64,000 nucleotides of DNA from Yersinia proxima (GTDB taxonomy: Bacteria; Pseudomonadota; Gammaproteobacteria; Enterobacterales; Enterobacteriaceae). Of the stretch, positions 30,158 to 39,995 are shown piece after piece. The notes beneath the pieces are model-generated. The model searched no databases, was not told where the DNA came from, and saw nothing but the letters and a program-made list of their open reading frames with translations. The position numbers were made by a program, and so were the translations under genes. Positions within the stretch are counted from its first letter, which is position 1. Every line of letters starts with the position of its first letter. The stretch spans positions 124,001-188,000 of the forward strand of contig NZ_CABHYG010000001.1 of NCBI RefSeq assembly GCF_902170785.1. Reading direction: 5' to 3'.

Positions 30158-31564
30158 ATGTTCAGTCGCATACTGACATTATTGTTACCCGCGCTTCTGG
30201 CAGGATGTATTTCTCTCGATCCCGATTATCAACGTCCGGCAGCACCGGTTCCGGCAACGCTACCTTATTCAGCCGCCAGTAGCAGCACGGCGGCTGATAT
30301 TCCGTGGCAGGAAACCGTGACTGAACCTAAGTTGCGCCAGGTTATTACCCTGGCATTAGGGAGTAACCGCGATTTGCGTCAGGCTATTGCTGATATTGAA
30401 GCTGCTCGTGCGCAATATGGTGTACAACGGGCCTCCCAGATACCAACGGTCAATGCCGGAGTAGAGGGCAGCCGCGGGCGCTCATTATCCAATACATCCG
30501 ACGGCAACAACAATACGGCGATCAGTCAGAGTTATGGTGCTGAGATCAGTGTCAGTGCCTTTGAACTGGATTTATTCGGTAAAAAACGCAGTTTGTCTCG
30601 TGCTGAGTTTGAAACCTATCTGGCAACAGAAGAGGCCGCGAAAACCACGCGTATTACCTTGATTGCTGATACGGCAACCGCCTGGGTGACCTTAGCGGCT
30701 GACCAGAATCAATTATTGCTGGCCGAAGAGACGCTAAACAGTGCGGAACAGTCGCTGAAGTTAGCGCAACTGCGGCAGAGAAATGGCGTAGCGTCACGTA
30801 TTGATGTGGCCGCGATGGAAACTTTGTATCAATCAGCACGGGCTGATGTTGCGCAGTACAAAACGACAGTCGCGCAGGATAAAAATGCGTTGGATTTGCT
30901 GGTGGGGCAGCCAGTACCTGCGAGTTTACTGCCAGTGGCGGCAGCTACTCTGCCGCAAGTTATCAAAGCTGTACCTGTTGGGCTTTCCTCTGATGTGTTG
31001 TTGAATCGACCTGATGTCTTGGCAGCCGAGCATAAATTGAAATCGGCCAATGCCAATATTGGAGCGGCCCGGGCGGCATTTTTCCCCAGTGTAACCTTGA
31101 CTGCCAGTGGCGGCGTGGGCAGTTCGGCACTGGCAACATTGCTCAGTGAGGGGGCCGGGATTTGGTCACTAGCACCGGCTATTACCTTACCGCTATTTGA
31201 TGGTGGAGCGAATCAGGCAGCACTGGATTATTCACAAGCACAGAAAAACGGTTATATCGCTGCCTATGAGAAAGCCATTCAGACTGCTTTTAAGGAAGTT
31301 GCTGATGCTCTGGCACGTAAAGCCACCATTCAGGAGCAGTTGATGGCTCAGCAGGCTTATGTGGCTGCAGCACAGGAAAGTTTTGAATTGGCGCAGAAAC
31401 GCTATAAACAAGGAATAGATACTTATTTGAATATGCTGGATGCACAGCGCACTTTGTATTCAGCACAAGCCAGCTTGATTACTGTACAACAGACGCAAGC
31501 TAACAATATGATTACATTATATAAAGTTATTGGCGGTGGGATATCTGACGCCAGCAAAATCTAG
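30158..31564 (+). CDS. RND efflux outer-membrane channel lipoprotein (OprM/NodT family)
   Basis: This is the outer-membrane exit duct of the pump. The 468-residue precursor has lipobox LAGC (MFSRILTLLLPALLAGC, Cys17) and the typical start SLDPDYQRPAAPVP. Two TolC-type repeats each carry coiled-coil helices, for example NRDLRQAIADIEAARAQYGVQRA and RPDVLAAEHKLKSANANIGAARAAFFPSVTL. The start codon lies one base after the permease stop; the GGAG of CATAAAGGAGTC is its ribosome-binding site, inside the permease gene. AcrAB pumps of enterobacteria normally use the unlinked TolC, so a dedicated channel is a distinguishing feature. Confidence 0.93.
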   Translation: MFSRILTLLLPALLAGCISLDPDYQRPAAPVPATLPYSAASSSTAADIPWQETVTEPKLRQVITLALGSNRDLRQAIADIEAARAQYGVQRASQIPTVNAGVEGSRGRSLSNTSDGNNNTAISQSYGAEISVSAFELDLFGKKRSLSRAEFETYLATEEAAKTTRITLIADTATAWVTLAADQNQLLLAEETLNSAEQSLKLAQLRQRNGVASRIDVAAMETLYQSARADVAQYKTTVAQDKNALDLLVGQPVPASLLPVAAATLPQVIKAVPVGLSSDVLLNRPDVLAAEHKLKSANANIGAARAAFFPSVTLTASGGVGSSALATLLSEGAGIWSLAPAITLPLFDGGANQAALDYSQAQKNGYIAAYEKAIQTAFKEVADALARKATIQEQLMAQQAYVAAAQESFELAQKRYKQGIDTYLNMLDAQRTLYSAQASLITVQQTQANNMITLYKVIGGGISDASKI

Positions 31565-31574
31565 CCTCTCCTTC

Positions 31575-31605
31575 TGCGGGTGCATACGCACCCGCATCTT
31601 TATCT
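31575..31605 (+). terminator. Terminator after the RND operon
   Basis: The stem TGCGGGTGC/GCACCCGCA (9 bp, loop ATAC) is followed by TCTTTATCTTT. The T-run is interrupted, so efficiency is uncertain. Confidence 0.6.
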
Positions 31606-32157
31606 TTAGCATTTCGCCAATTTAGCATTCCTCTTTGATTGCTGCAGCCAATTATTCTGATTTATTAACTTTTTAATCCATTATAAAACATTTAATGCTG
31701 TTTCAAGTGCCATTGGCTTTGATAGGTGTGACCATATCGACAAATGTCACATTAACCTTTCTATTTGAATGGTTAATTTTCATTGATGACAATCACAGAT
31801 TTACTGTTGAAAAAACATTGTTCCGCAGTGCAGATATACTAGTAAGTTAGATATAACCTTTATTTATCAATGAATTAATTGTATTGTTGTTTTTTGGTAA
31901 AATAATATGCTGCTTTTTAATCATATATATAGATTAAAATTCAGTATAAGACTCTTTTTGTGGAATAATTTTCCATTAAAGTCTTTTTTAGTCGATGAAG
32001 TGACAAAAACATTCTCTATTCCTCGGCGTAATATAGCCAAAAAATAAGAACACCTGCCCTCGGCTATTTTCCTGAATGGGTTAAATAGCGGATAACTCGC
32101 TCTGTACATATTTATAACAATAAAACCTACTAACCAGAGATTAAGGCGAGACCGATT
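31606..32157. other. Control region upstream of cyuP
   Basis: This 550-base AT-rich spacer contains an FNR-like site (31,783-31,796), a TATACT hexamer at 31,835-31,840 that could be a -10 element, and CRP-like half sites (TGTGA near 31,726; AAATGTCACATT near 31,743). The ribosome-binding region for cyuP is AAGGCGAG, about 8 bases before the ATG. I see no coding sequence. Confidence 0.5.
31783..31796 (+). promoter_or_regulatory. FNR-box-like site upstream of cyuPA
   Basis: TTGAT-GACA-ATCAC matches the FNR consensus TTGAT-N4-ATCAA at 9 of 10 positions. Its centre is about 57 bases before the start expected from TATACT at 31,835. Anaerobic induction of cysteine use in E. coli makes the assignment plausible. 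Confidence 0.55.
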
Positions 32158-33483
32158 ATGGAAACGGCAAAAACAAATGAGAGTGTCATTTTAATTGATT
32201 CTCCGGCAGCCAAAAATGCCAATATGACTGAGAGAGAATGGCAGGAAGCTATTAAGTTTGACAGCACGGATTTTGGCTGGGTAATAATGAGTATTGGGAT
32301 GGCTATCGGTGCCGGAATTGTATTTTTACCGGTACAAGTTGGATTGATGGGATTATGGGTGTTTTTGCTTTCATCTATTATTGGCTATCCTGCCATGTAT
32401 CTGTTCCAAAGATTATTTATTAATACATTAGCAGAATCACCAGAATGTAAAGATTACCCGAGTGTTATTAGTGGATATTTAGGAAAAAACTGGGGGATCG
32501 TTTTAGGTGCGCTCTATTTTATTATGCTGGTCATCTGGATGTTTGTTTATTCCACTGCCATCACCAATGACAGCGCTTCCTATTTACAAACATTCGGTGT
32601 AACCGAAGGGCTATTATCTGATAATCCTTTTTATGGTTTAGTGCTAATTTGCGTGCTGGTGGCAATCTCCTCACGAGGTGAAAAGCTGCTGTTCAAACTG
32701 TCGAGCTTTATGGTGATTACCAAGTTATTGGTGGTGGCTGCATTGGGTGTTTCGATGGTAGGGATGTGGCATTTGTATAACGTTGGTATGCTGCCACCCG
32801 TGGGTTTGCTGATAAAAAATGCGATAATTACCCTGCCGTTTACTTTGACATCTATTTTGTTTATTCAAACACTCAGCCCAATGGTCATCTCATATCGGGC
32901 CAAGGAAAAGTCACTGGAAGTGGCTCGTCATAAAGCCTTGAGGGCGATGAATATTGCTTTTGGTATTTTATTCTGCACGGTATTCTTCTATGCCGTTTCC
33001 TTTACGTTGGCAATGGGACACGATGAAGCTGTTAAGGCCTATGAGCAAAATATTTCAGCGCTGGCCATCGCTGCTAAATTCTTCCCCGGTGGATGGGCAA
33101 CGGTAGTCAGTGTTATTTTAAATATATTTGCAGTAATGACAGCTTTCTTCGGTGTTTATTTAGGTTTCCGCGAGGCGACACAAGGTATTGTACTTAATAT
33201 ATTACGCCGCATCATGCCACCAGAAAATATTAATGAACGCTGGGTGCAAAATGGAATCATGGTCTTTGCTGTATTGCTGGCGTGGGGCGCGATTATATTA
33301 AATGCACCCGTCTTGAGCTTTACTTCTATTTGTAGCCCTATATTCGGTATGGTGGGTTGTTTGATTCCTGCATATTTAGTCTATAAAGTGCCGGCGCTGC
33401 ATAAATATAAAGGTTTATCTCTAACGGTTATTATTATTACCGGTATTTTACTGTGTATTTCTCCATTCCTGGCATTCTCTTGA
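32158..33483 (+). CDS. cyuP: Cysteine/serine transporter CyuP (DlsT, YhaO)
   Basis: This inner-membrane permease of the hydroxy/aromatic amino acid (HAAAP/SdaC) family has 441 residues and about 11 transmembrane segments. The sequence follows E. coli YhaO nearly throughout: [59 protein letters not shown] and ISPFLAFS. In E. coli the yhaO-yhaM pair takes up and degrades cysteine, mainly without oxygen. Here it is followed by cyuA after 49 bases, the same pairing. The E. coli regulator gene cyuR is not adjacent. Confidence 0.9.
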   Translation: METAKTNESVILIDSPAAKNANMTEREWQEAIKFDSTDFGWVIMSIGMAIGAGIVFLPVQVGLMGLWVFLLSSIIGYPAMYLFQRLFINTLAESPECKDYPSVISGYLGKNWGIVLGALYFIMLVIWMFVYSTAITNDSASYLQTFGVTEGLLSDNPFYGLVLICVLVAISSRGEKLLFKLSSFMVITKLLVVAALGVSMVGMWHLYNVGMLPPVGLLIKNAIITLPFTLTSILFIQTLSPMVISYRAKEKSLEVARHKALRAMNIAFGILFCTVFFYAVSFTLAMGHDEAVKAYEQNISALAIAAKFFPGGWATVVSVILNIFAVMTAFFGVYLGFREATQGIVLNILRRIMPPENINERWVQNGIMVFAVLLAWGAIILNAPVLSFTSICSPIFGMVGCLIPAYLVYKVPALHKYKGLSLTVIIITGILLCISPFLAFS

Positions 33484-33532
33484 AATAACGGCATCTGACA
33501 TTACCTGCTGTAAATGTTTGAAGGTATTTATT

Positions 33533-34849
33533 ATGAGTAATACAACTGATTCTGCTTTATGGACGGCGTTTATCCATGTCATTCAACAGGATGTGCAACC
33601 CGCAGTAGGGTGCACTGAACCGATCGCTTTGGCGTTGGCATCAGCCATTGCTGCTTCATATTTGCCCGCGAAAGCTGAGCGCATTGAGGCACGGGTTTCA
33701 CCAAACCTGATGAAAAATGGTATGGGTGTGACGGTGCCTGGCACCGGCATGGTGGGGTTGCCAATCGCCGCCGCAGTCGGGGCATTAGGCGGTGATCCTG
33801 ACGGCGGGTTGGAGGTGTTGAAAAACCTCAGTTCACAACAGGTGGCAGAGGCGAAAGCCATGCTGGAGCGGGGGGATGTACGAGTCGATATGCAGGCGGG
33901 GGATGAAATCCTGTTTGCCGAAGCCACGCTATATCTGGGAGAACAATGGGCTTGTGTCACTATTGCCGGTGGCCACACTCAAGTGGTGAGAATTGTCATT
34001 AATGGCAATGTTCTGTTTGAACTGGCGCCAGAGTCCCCGTCAGAACAGGTGGCATGTCGTGCTCATGATTGTCTGAAACAGGCGACGGCTCGTCAGGTTT
34101 ATCAATTTGCCACTCAAGTGCCATTTGAGCAGATTGCCTTTATTTTACAGGCCGCCAAACTGAATGGGGCACTGTCGCAAGAAGGGCTAACGGGCAACTA
34201 TGGCTTGCACATTGGTGCTTCACTGATGCGTCAGCGCGGGCGGGGGCTGCTGGTTAAGGATTTGCTGTCTGATATCATGATTCGCTCGGCGGCGGCATCT
34301 GATGCACGCATGGGCGGAGCACTGTTGCCCGCGATGAGTAATTCCGGTTCCGGAAATCAGGGGATTGCCGCTACCATGCCAGTAGTGGTGGTGGCAGAAC
34401 ACGTCGGAGCCAGTGAGGAAGAGCTGGCGCGGGCGCTTATTCTTTCCCATTTGATGGCGATTTATATTCACAGCCAGTTACCCACTTTGTCTGCATTATG
34501 TGCCGCCACCACCGCCGCAATGGGGGCTGCGGCAGGGATGGCGTGGCTGCTGGAGCCGCGTTATGAACCGGTAGCATTGGCCATTGGCAGTATGATTGGT
34601 GATATCAGCGGGATTATCTGTGATGGTGCGGCCAACAGTTGTGCGATGAAAGTTTCCACCAGTGTTAGTGCGGCGTATAAGGCGGTGTTGATGGCATTAG
34701 ACAGCAGCGGGGTCACCGGCAATGAGGGGATCGTCGCGGATGATGTCGATCAGTCAATCGCTAATCTGTGTGCGCTGGCCTGTGGTGCGATGCGGCAAAC
34801 AGACAGTCAGATTATCGAGATTATGGCGCGAAAGTGTCACTGTGATTAA
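33533..34849 (+). CDS. cyuA: L-cysteine desulfidase CyuA (YhaM, UPF0597 family)
   Basis: CyuA degrades L-cysteine to pyruvate, ammonia and sulfide; the family is thought to carry an Fe-S cluster. I chose ATG 33,533, with TGAAGG 8 bases upstream, giving 438 residues; a TTG at 33,518 overlaps that site. Conserved stretches are [15 protein letters not shown] (cluster Cys), [48 protein letters not shown] and [18 protein letters not shown] (two further Cys). It is the second gene of the cyuPA unit and convergent with ubiV. Confidence 0.9.
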   Translation: MSNTTDSALWTAFIHVIQQDVQPAVGCTEPIALALASAIAASYLPAKAERIEARVSPNLMKNGMGVTVPGTGMVGLPIAAAVGALGGDPDGGLEVLKNLSSQQVAEAKAMLERGDVRVDMQAGDEILFAEATLYLGEQWACVTIAGGHTQVVRIVINGNVLFELAPESPSEQVACRAHDCLKQATARQVYQFATQVPFEQIAFILQAAKLNGALSQEGLTGNYGLHIGASLMRQRGRGLLVKDLLSDIMIRSAAASDARMGGALLPAMSNSGSGNQGIAATMPVVVVAEHVGASEEELARALILSHLMAIYIHSQLPTLSALCAATTAAMGAAAGMAWLLEPRYEPVALAIGSMIGDISGIICDGAANSCAMKVSTSVSAAYKAVLMALDSSGVTGNEGIVADDVDQSIANLCALACGAMRQTDSQIIEIMARKCHCD

Positions 34850-34865
34850 GCGTTGATAAGTATAA

Positions 34866-34903
34866 ATAACCGGGAGGGCAGTGATGCTCACCCGGTTTAT
34901 TGT
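34866..34903. terminator. Bidirectional terminator between cyuA and ubiV
   Basis: ATAACCGGG and CCCGGTTTAT pair around a 17-base loop. A/T-rich flanks lie on both sides, between the convergent genes. Confidence 0.65.
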
Positions 34904-34910
34904 TATTGGC

Positions 34911-35789
34911 TTATGACACCAATTCCAGACCGGCGAGCCGTCGCCAGTAGCCATTACAATCGGCTTTATCGGCCAGTGTCAGTGGGTTTAATCCCAACTC
35001 GTTGGCGCGGAATTGATCAATGACGCCCAGCGTTTCCATGCCTTGCGGCGAAAGACGGACGATATCCACCAAACCTTGCATAGAAATCAGATCGTTACCG
35101 AGGTTATAGCAATAGCCACTTTGGGTCTGAATCCCATTAAGGATAAACACCTGTTGCTCTTCCTGTGACAGCACCGGCCTACCTTGCGGGTATTTAATGC
35201 AGCAGGTCTCACACTCGTCTTTAGCCCGATCTTCTGAACGTGCAGTAAAGCAGCGGGCTGAATAAGCCAGCGGCAGGTGACCGTAGCTCAATACCTCGAC
35301 TTCAAATTGATTGCGGAACCCCAGTTCTTCACACTGTTGCAGCACATTAGCCAGCCAATCGCGTGAAAGCTCAACTGGCATACACCAGCGCATCATGCCC
35401 TGACGGTGCAAAATCCGCAGAGTATAGGCGTTGTAGCAATTGAGGGCATGACCGGCGACAAAGGGTAAACCGCGCTCCGCCGCCATATTTACCGCACCCA
35501 AGTCATTAGCTTCTAACAAGAACTCGCCGTTTTCGACATAGCGCTTTAATTCATTTAATTCTGACGGCGCTTGCAGCAGGGCCAGTGTGGAAATTACTAC
35601 CTGTTTGCCGCTGGCGGCAACGTCTTTGGCGAGTGCTAACCAATCACCCACTTTCATTTCGCGGCGTTTGGTACAAACATTCTCACCAAGATAAATAATA
35701 TCGGCACTGCTACTGGCAGCGGCCTGATAAAAAGTTTCAATATCGGTTTTTGGCCAGTAATAGAGTACTGCGCCTAAGGCGTACTTCAT
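34911..35789 (-). CDS. ubiV: Ubiquinone biosynthesis protein UbiV (U32 family, O2-independent)
   Basis: UbiV, with UbiU, hydroxylates ubiquinone precursors without oxygen. ATG 35,789 has GGAGG 5-6 bases upstream and gives 292 residues starting MKYALGAVLYYWPK, as in E. coli YhbV; a longer frame into ubiU is not supported. The four Fe-S cysteines fit the family: Cys39 in GENVCTKRR, one in SARCFTAR, and the pair in DECETCCIKYP (three Cys available). It lies 11 bases downstream of ubiU and is cotranscribed with it. Confidence 0.94.
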   Translation of the reverse strand: MKYALGAVLYYWPKTDIETFYQAAASSSADIIYLGENVCTKRREMKVGDWLALAKDVAASGKQVVISTLALLQAPSELNELKRYVENGEFLLEANDLGAVNMAAERGLPFVAGHALNCYNAYTLRILHRQGMMRWCMPVELSRDWLANVLQQCEELGFRNQFEVEVLSYGHLPLAYSARCFTARSEDRAKDECETCCIKYPQGRPVLSQEEQQVFILNGIQTQSGYCYNLGNDLISMQGLVDIVRLSPQGMETLGVIDQFRANELGLNPLTLADKADCNGYWRRLAGLELVS

Positions 35790-35800
35790 ATTTCCTCCGG

Positions 35801-36796
35801 CTACTGCCACTTGCGATGATAAGCGCCCAGGGTGGTTTGGGTGCCTTCGGACATAGCGCCCAGTTGTTCCATCCATTCTTCTTTGGCGGAAAATTGCGCA
35901 GGGTTGGCCAGATAGCGGTCAATCGCTTGCCGCCACACTTTCGCCACCTGGCTGACATAAGCCGGGCTGCGCTGACGCCCTTCAATTTTCACCGAAGCAA
36001 TATTGGCGGCAAATAATTCCGGTAGCAGTTCAAGTGTATTGAGGCTGGTCGGCTCTTCCAGTGCATGATAGCGCTGCCCATCCACCAAATAGCGCCCTTT
36101 GCACAAGGTCGGATAGCCGGCATTTTCGTTATCTTCATAACGGTCGATCAGCACTTCATTGAGGCGAGACTCCATCCCTTGCGGGGTTTGCTGCCAGCGC
36201 ACAAAGCGTGCCGGAGAGCAGGCACCGACGGTATTGGGCGATTCACCGGTCAAATAGGATGAAAGATAACAGCGCCCTTCAGCCATAATGCACAAACTGC
36301 CAAAAGCAAAAACTTCCAATGGAACCGGGCTGGTGCGGGACAGTTGTTTGACCTGATGCATGGATAGCACCCGCGGTAAAACCACTCGTGCCACATCAAA
36401 ATGGCGTTGATAGAAGCGGATAGCTTCATCATTAGTCGCCGATGCTTGTACCGACACATGGCGCTCAACTTCCGGGTAGCGTTCGGCGGCATATTCCAAC
36501 ATCGCCAAATCCGCCAGAATCAAGGCATCAGCCCCAAGTTGTGCCGCCATATCAACGGCCCGTTGCCAGCGGGAATAGCCGTCAGGATGAGCAAACGTAT
36601 TAATGGCAATATGCAATTTCCGTTTGCGGCTGTGAACGTAATTGACCGCTTCCTGTAATTTTTTATCGGTGAAATTCAGTCCGGCAAAATGGCGGGCGTT
36701 AGTATCATCTTTCAAGCCGATATAAACCGCGTCAGCACCATTATCGATTGCGGCCTTTAATGCAGGTAAATTACCGGCAGGACAAAGCAGCTCCAT
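35801..36796 (-). CDS. ubiU: Ubiquinone biosynthesis protein UbiU (U32 family, O2-independent)
   Basis: UbiU is the partner of UbiV in the Fe-S protein pair for anaerobic ubiquinone hydroxylation. The 331-residue protein starts MELLCPAGNLPALKAAIDNGADAVYIGLKDDTNARHF, the peptidase-U32 signature. Four Cys expected to hold the 4Fe-4S cluster are seen: two in GSLCIMAEGRCYLSS, one in VGACSPARF and one in TLCKGRYLV. It is divergent from ubiT, and the shared 357-base interval has an FNR-like site and an ERIC copy. Confidence 0.94.
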   Translation of the reverse strand: MELLCPAGNLPALKAAIDNGADAVYIGLKDDTNARHFAGLNFTDKKLQEAVNYVHSRKRKLHIAINTFAHPDGYSRWQRAVDMAAQLGADALILADLAMLEYAAERYPEVERHVSVQASATNDEAIRFYQRHFDVARVVLPRVLSMHQVKQLSRTSPVPLEVFAFGSLCIMAEGRCYLSSYLTGESPNTVGACSPARFVRWQQTPQGMESRLNEVLIDRYEDNENAGYPTLCKGRYLVDGQRYHALEEPTSLNTLELLPELFAANIASVKIEGRQRSPAYVSQVAKVWRQAIDRYLANPAQFSAKEEWMEQLGAMSEGTQTTLGAYHRKWQ

Positions 36797-36909
36797 AGAA
36801 TTTTCCCTATCCGAAGATGATATTAGAGTTTAGCGAATGGCGATTTTAGTTAACCCGCCGTGAACTGACCTTGATTTAGGGCAGTTTCTTTCGCATTGGT
36901 GCCATTCTT

Positions 36910-36923
36910 CTGATATTTAGCAA
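36910..36923 (+). promoter_or_regulatory. Weak FNR-like site between ubiU and ubiT
   Basis: CTGAT-ATTT-AGCAA matches the FNR consensus at 8 of 10 positions. FNR control of ubiUV and ubiT is known in E. coli, which is why I list it. Confidence 0.35.
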
Positions 36924-37005
36924 AGATCTGATGCAAAATTTATTGATATAACAGGCTTCCACATTCTGCCAATGTGGCAAAATAGAACTTTATTTTATGC
37001 AGGTT

Positions 37006-37132
37006 AATACCCAAAGTAATTGGAGTTGCAGGTAGGCGGCAAAAGAACTCATCCCACTGAGCTTACATAAGTAAGTGATTTGGGTGAGTGAATGTAGCCA
37101 ACACCCCTGTGGCTTCAAGTACAAAGGGTATA
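37006..37132 (+). repeat. ERIC element 4
   Basis: This 127-bp copy contains the classical ERIC core GAGCTTACATAAGTAAGTGA and TGGGTGAG. Its ends AATACCCAAAG and CAAAGGGTATA are inverted. It ends 8 bases before the AAGGAG ribosome-binding site of ubiT. Confidence 0.92.
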
Positions 37133-37153
37133 TCACCAAAAAGGAGTCAGCCT

Positions 37154-37675
37154 GTGTTGGGAGAACTACGAGCACGCCTTGTACGCCAAGGGCCAGCGCT
37201 GCTGCGGGGGCCGTTAAAACTTACGCCATTTGCTTTGCAACGCCAGGTGTTGGAGCAAGTGTTGGGCTGGCAATTCCGTCAGGCGCTGCTGGACGGAGAT
37301 CTGGAGTTTCTGGAGTCTCGCTGGTTAAAAATTGAAGTGCGTGACCTCGCATTGCAATGGTTTATGACCGTGGAAAACGGTAGGCTGGTGGTGAGCCAAC
37401 AGGCTGAGGCGGATGTTAGCTTCAGCGGTGATGCCAACGATCTGATTCTGATCGCTGCCCGTAAAGAAGATCCGGATACGCTATTTTTCCAGCGCCGGCT
37501 GCGAATTGAAGGGGATACCGAATTGGGCCTGTATGTGAAAAATCTGATGGATGCCATTGAATTGGAATCCATGCCGACGCTACTGCGAGTCGGCCTGCAA
37601 CAACTGGCGGAATTTATTGAAGCGGGTCAGCAAGAGGGTGCGGCGAGTACTTCCCGTACATTAGCATCGTGCTGA
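37154..37675 (+). CDS. ubiT: Ubiquinone biosynthesis accessory factor UbiT (SCP2 domain)
   Basis: UbiT is the SCP2-domain lipid-binding factor needed for ubiquinone synthesis without oxygen; it is the counterpart of UbiJ. GTG 37,154 with AAGGAG 7 bases upstream gives 173 residues beginning MLGELRARLVRQGP, matching E. coli YhbT. The frame is open 66 bases further upstream, but that part is ERIC sequence. The SCP2 core is RDLALQWFMTVENGRLVVSQ, ADVSFSGDANDLILIAARKEDPDTLFFQRRL and IEGDTELGLYVKNLMDAIE. Its end overlaps yhbS by 7 bases. Confidence 0.93.
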   Translation: MLGELRARLVRQGPALLRGPLKLTPFALQRQVLEQVLGWQFRQALLDGDLEFLESRWLKIEVRDLALQWFMTVENGRLVVSQQAEADVSFSGDANDLILIAARKEDPDTLFFQRRLRIEGDTELGLYVKNLMDAIELESMPTLLRVGLQQLAEFIEAGQQEGAASTSRTLASC

Positions 37676-38172
37676 TCCGGGTTGAAATTCCAGTGGATGC
37701 TCCGGGGATCGACGCCTTATTACGCCAGGCATTCAAGGGCGATAATGAAGCAGAATTAGTGCAACAATTGCGCGAAGATGGCTTACTGACGCTGGGCATT
37801 GTGGCAACCGATGATGAAGGCGGTGTAGTGGGTTATGCAGCATTCAGCCCGGTAGATGTGGGCGGCGAAGACCGTCAATGGGTTGCACTGGCCCCGCTGG
37901 CAGTGGAAGAAGGTCTGCGTCGTCAAGGATTGGCTGAGAAGCTGGTCTATGAAGGCCTCGATTCTCTTAATGAGTTCGGCTATGCCGCGGTGGTGGTATT
38001 AGGCGATCCCGCCTATTATCAGCGTTTTGGCTTTGTGCCCGCGGCCCGTCATCAATTAACCTGCCGTTGGCCTGATACTGAAGAAGCCTTTCAGGTGTAT
38101 GCGTTGGCAGAAGATGCACTGACAGATGCTGATGGCGAAGTGGTGTTTTCTGCGCCGTTTAATCGATTCTAA
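37669..38172 (+). CDS. yhbS: GNAT-family N-acetyltransferase YhbS
   Basis: This is a predicted GNAT acetyltransferase; substrates are not securely known. Translation begins at GTG 37,669 inside the ubiT 3' end, giving 167 residues starting [18 protein letters not shown] as in E. coli YhbS. The acetyl-CoA site is [26 protein letters not shown], and the beta-bulge motif is [15 protein letters not shown]. It is coupled to ubiT, and its last 14 bases overlap the convergent yhbQ. Confidence 0.9.
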   Translation: MLIRVEIPVDAPGIDALLRQAFKGDNEAELVQQLREDGLLTLGIVATDDEGGVVGYAAFSPVDVGGEDRQWVALAPLAVEEGLRRQGLAEKLVYEGLDSLNEFGYAAVVVLGDPAYYQRFGFVPAARHQLTCRWPDTEEAFQVYALAEDALTDADGEVVFSAPFNRF

Positions 38173-38452
38173 CGTCTAGCAACGATACCAATGAAGAGGG
38201 CTGGTTCATCACCAGCTTTTCTTTTTGTTGCTTACTGAGCTGCTTAACCCGATATTCCAGTTTCAACGCCGTTGAGCGATCCCCTGCTTTACAATGAAAT
38301 ACCAGCGCTAACTCTCCTTTGCCCCGCAGCGCTTTTGCGCCTTTCCCGGCTTGATGTTGCGTCAGTCTCCTGGCCACATCAGTGGTAATGCCGGTATACA
38401 GCATGCCACTGGTGGTGCGCAGCAGATAGAGATGCCAAAGGCTGTCCGACAT
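38159..38452 (-). CDS. yhbQ: GIY-YIG nuclease-superfamily protein YhbQ
   Basis: This 97-residue protein is a single GIY-YIG domain. The motif appears as [26 protein letters not shown], with the catalytic Arg in RRL and the Glu in [13 protein letters not shown]. coli YhbQ has DNA-cleaving or damage-related activity reported. It overlaps yhbS tail to tail by 14 bases. In E. coli its neighbour is yhbP, which here lies 14 kb away. Confidence 0.9.
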   Translation of the reverse strand: MSDSLWHLYLLRTTSGMLYTGITTDVARRLTQHQAGKGAKALRGKGELALVFHCKAGDRSTALKLEYRVKQLSKQQKEKLVMNQPSSLVSLLDVRID

Positions 38453-38588
38453 AATCTTATTCCAGTCCGGGGGTAGCGGTTCGGAACATTATTACCGGAA
38501 TTTCCCATTGCATCCTGACTTTTTTATCTGCTGGCACCAGATCAGTTTAAATTGGTTCTATTTGGCTCAATATGAACCATTCGATTGC

Positions 38589-39905
38589 TTATTTAGTCTT
38601 TGCTGCAAATTCAAAGCGTGGTGAAACCAAACCGTACAGTGTCCAACCGAGGAAGGTGACAATCGCACCCCAAGTCATGGCTTCCTGACCTGAACTATAA
38701 AGTGCATAGAAGCTATACATCGCACCGATAAAGGCAATGATATTGGCTTTGCGCGCTTTTGCCGGTGGAACATTGGCGGTTTTCTGAATAATCACCAACG
38801 CTGCCATCGACAGAATATAAGGGATGATATTGGTTACGACGGCCAGATTGACCAGCACATTGAATTGTTTATTCAATGATGGGCTAATGGTCATTAGCGA
38901 CAAGACACTCTGGATGATAACAATGGTCAGCATCCCTTTGATTGGCGCATCAGCTTTACTGACTTTAGAGAAGATTTTCGGGAAGAAACCTTCATCGGCA
39001 GAGGATTTAAATACCTGAGCGATGGTGAACTGCCAGCCGAGCAATGAACCGACACATGACATAATCATCAATGCCATGATGATTTTACCCACTGCCGGGG
39101 TAAACATATAAGCGAATGCCAGGCCAAATGGCGCTGTTGAGTTCGCCAGGTCCATATTAGGGACAATACCGGCGATGACGTTGGTCGAAATAATATAGAT
39201 AACCGCTGCACCTAAAGTCCCGCCCAATACCGCAATCGGAACGTTACGTTCAGGGTTTTCTACAGCGTCGGTATTGGCACAAGCAGATTCCAGCCCCAGG
39301 AAAGCCCACAATGTCATCGAGATGGAGGAGCCGATAGCTTCAAAAGTTGGCACGCCATGTGGGTTCCATGCCGCCGCGTAAGCGGAGCCGCTAAACCAGA
39401 ACCAACCAATAATCGAAATCCCCACGACTGGAATAATTACCCCCCAGATAGTGACACTACTGATTTGCCCGGTAATACGTGCGCCGCCGAAGTTAGCCAC
39501 CGTTGCCAACCACAGTACGCCGATGGTGGCGATACAAATACCCAGTGGCGTTAAGGTGGCACCCAGTAATTCAGTTCCGTACCCGACCGCCGATATGGCA
39601 ATAGCAATATTGGCAATCAATAGAGACGCACCATAGGTATAGTTGGCCATGAAGTTGCCGGATTTACCGAAAGCGTATTCTGCATAACCGCCCATCCCAC
39701 CCGATTTACGGCTGAACATCCCGCACTGGGCAAATGCATAAGCCAGCGCCATGGAACCGACGGCGGTGACTAACCATGAAACGATAGAAATCGTCCCAAC
39801 TTCGGCGAGTTTGGTTGGCAGCATAATTATGCCAGACCCCATCATATTGACGGCAGTCAGAATAGTTAGCTGTACTACTCCCATCTTATTATTTGTTTTA
39901 CTCAT
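38589..39905 (-). CDS. potE: Putrescine/ornithine antiporter PotE
   Basis: PotE exchanges intracellular putrescine for external ornithine at acid pH. The 438-residue APC-family permease has about 12 transmembrane helices and starts NKMGVVQLTILTAVNMMGSGIIMLPTKLAEVG. Other family stretches are GGMGGYAEYAFGKSGNF, LWAFLGLESACANTDAVENPERNVP and the C-terminal FLGWTLYGLVSPRFEF. It is 90 bases downstream of speF and forms the speF-potE acid-response operon. Confidence 0.95.
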   Translation of the reverse strand: MSKTNNKMGVVQLTILTAVNMMGSGIIMLPTKLAEVGTISIVSWLVTAVGSMALAYAFAQCGMFSRKSGGMGGYAEYAFGKSGNFMANYTYGASLLIANIAIAISAVGYGTELLGATLTPLGICIATIGVLWLATVANFGGARITGQISSVTIWGVIIPVVGISIIGWFWFSGSAYAAAWNPHGVPTFEAIGSSISMTLWAFLGLESACANTDAVENPERNVPIAVLGGTLGAAVIYIISTNVIAGIVPNMDLANSTAPFGLAFAYMFTPAVGKIIMALMIMSCVGSLLGWQFTIAQVFKSSADEGFFPKIFSKVSKADAPIKGMLTIVIIQSVLSLMTISPSLNKQFNVLVNLAVVTNIIPYILSMAALVIIQKTANVPPAKARKANIIAFIGAMYSFYALYSSGQEAMTWGAIVTFLGWTLYGLVSPRFEFAAKTK

Positions 39906-39995
39906 TTTTATTATCTCTTTTTAAATTTCAGAGACTGCGGGAATATCTTCCCGCAGGTTTGAGTTATTGGTGTTGTAGAATAGAAGTCTTCTTTT

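Larger units (their letters stand above)
36797..37153. other. Divergent control region between ubiU and ubiT
   Basis: This spacer contains an FNR-like site near the ubiU side and an intact ERIC copy near the ubiT side. No coding sequence is supported. Confidence 0.5.

Noticed and set aside
37088..37153. N-terminal extension of ubiT (MNVANTPVASST...)
   Set aside because: The codons are ERIC sequence, the same peptide appears upstream of nrdG, and GTG 37,154 has AAGGAG and matches E. coli.
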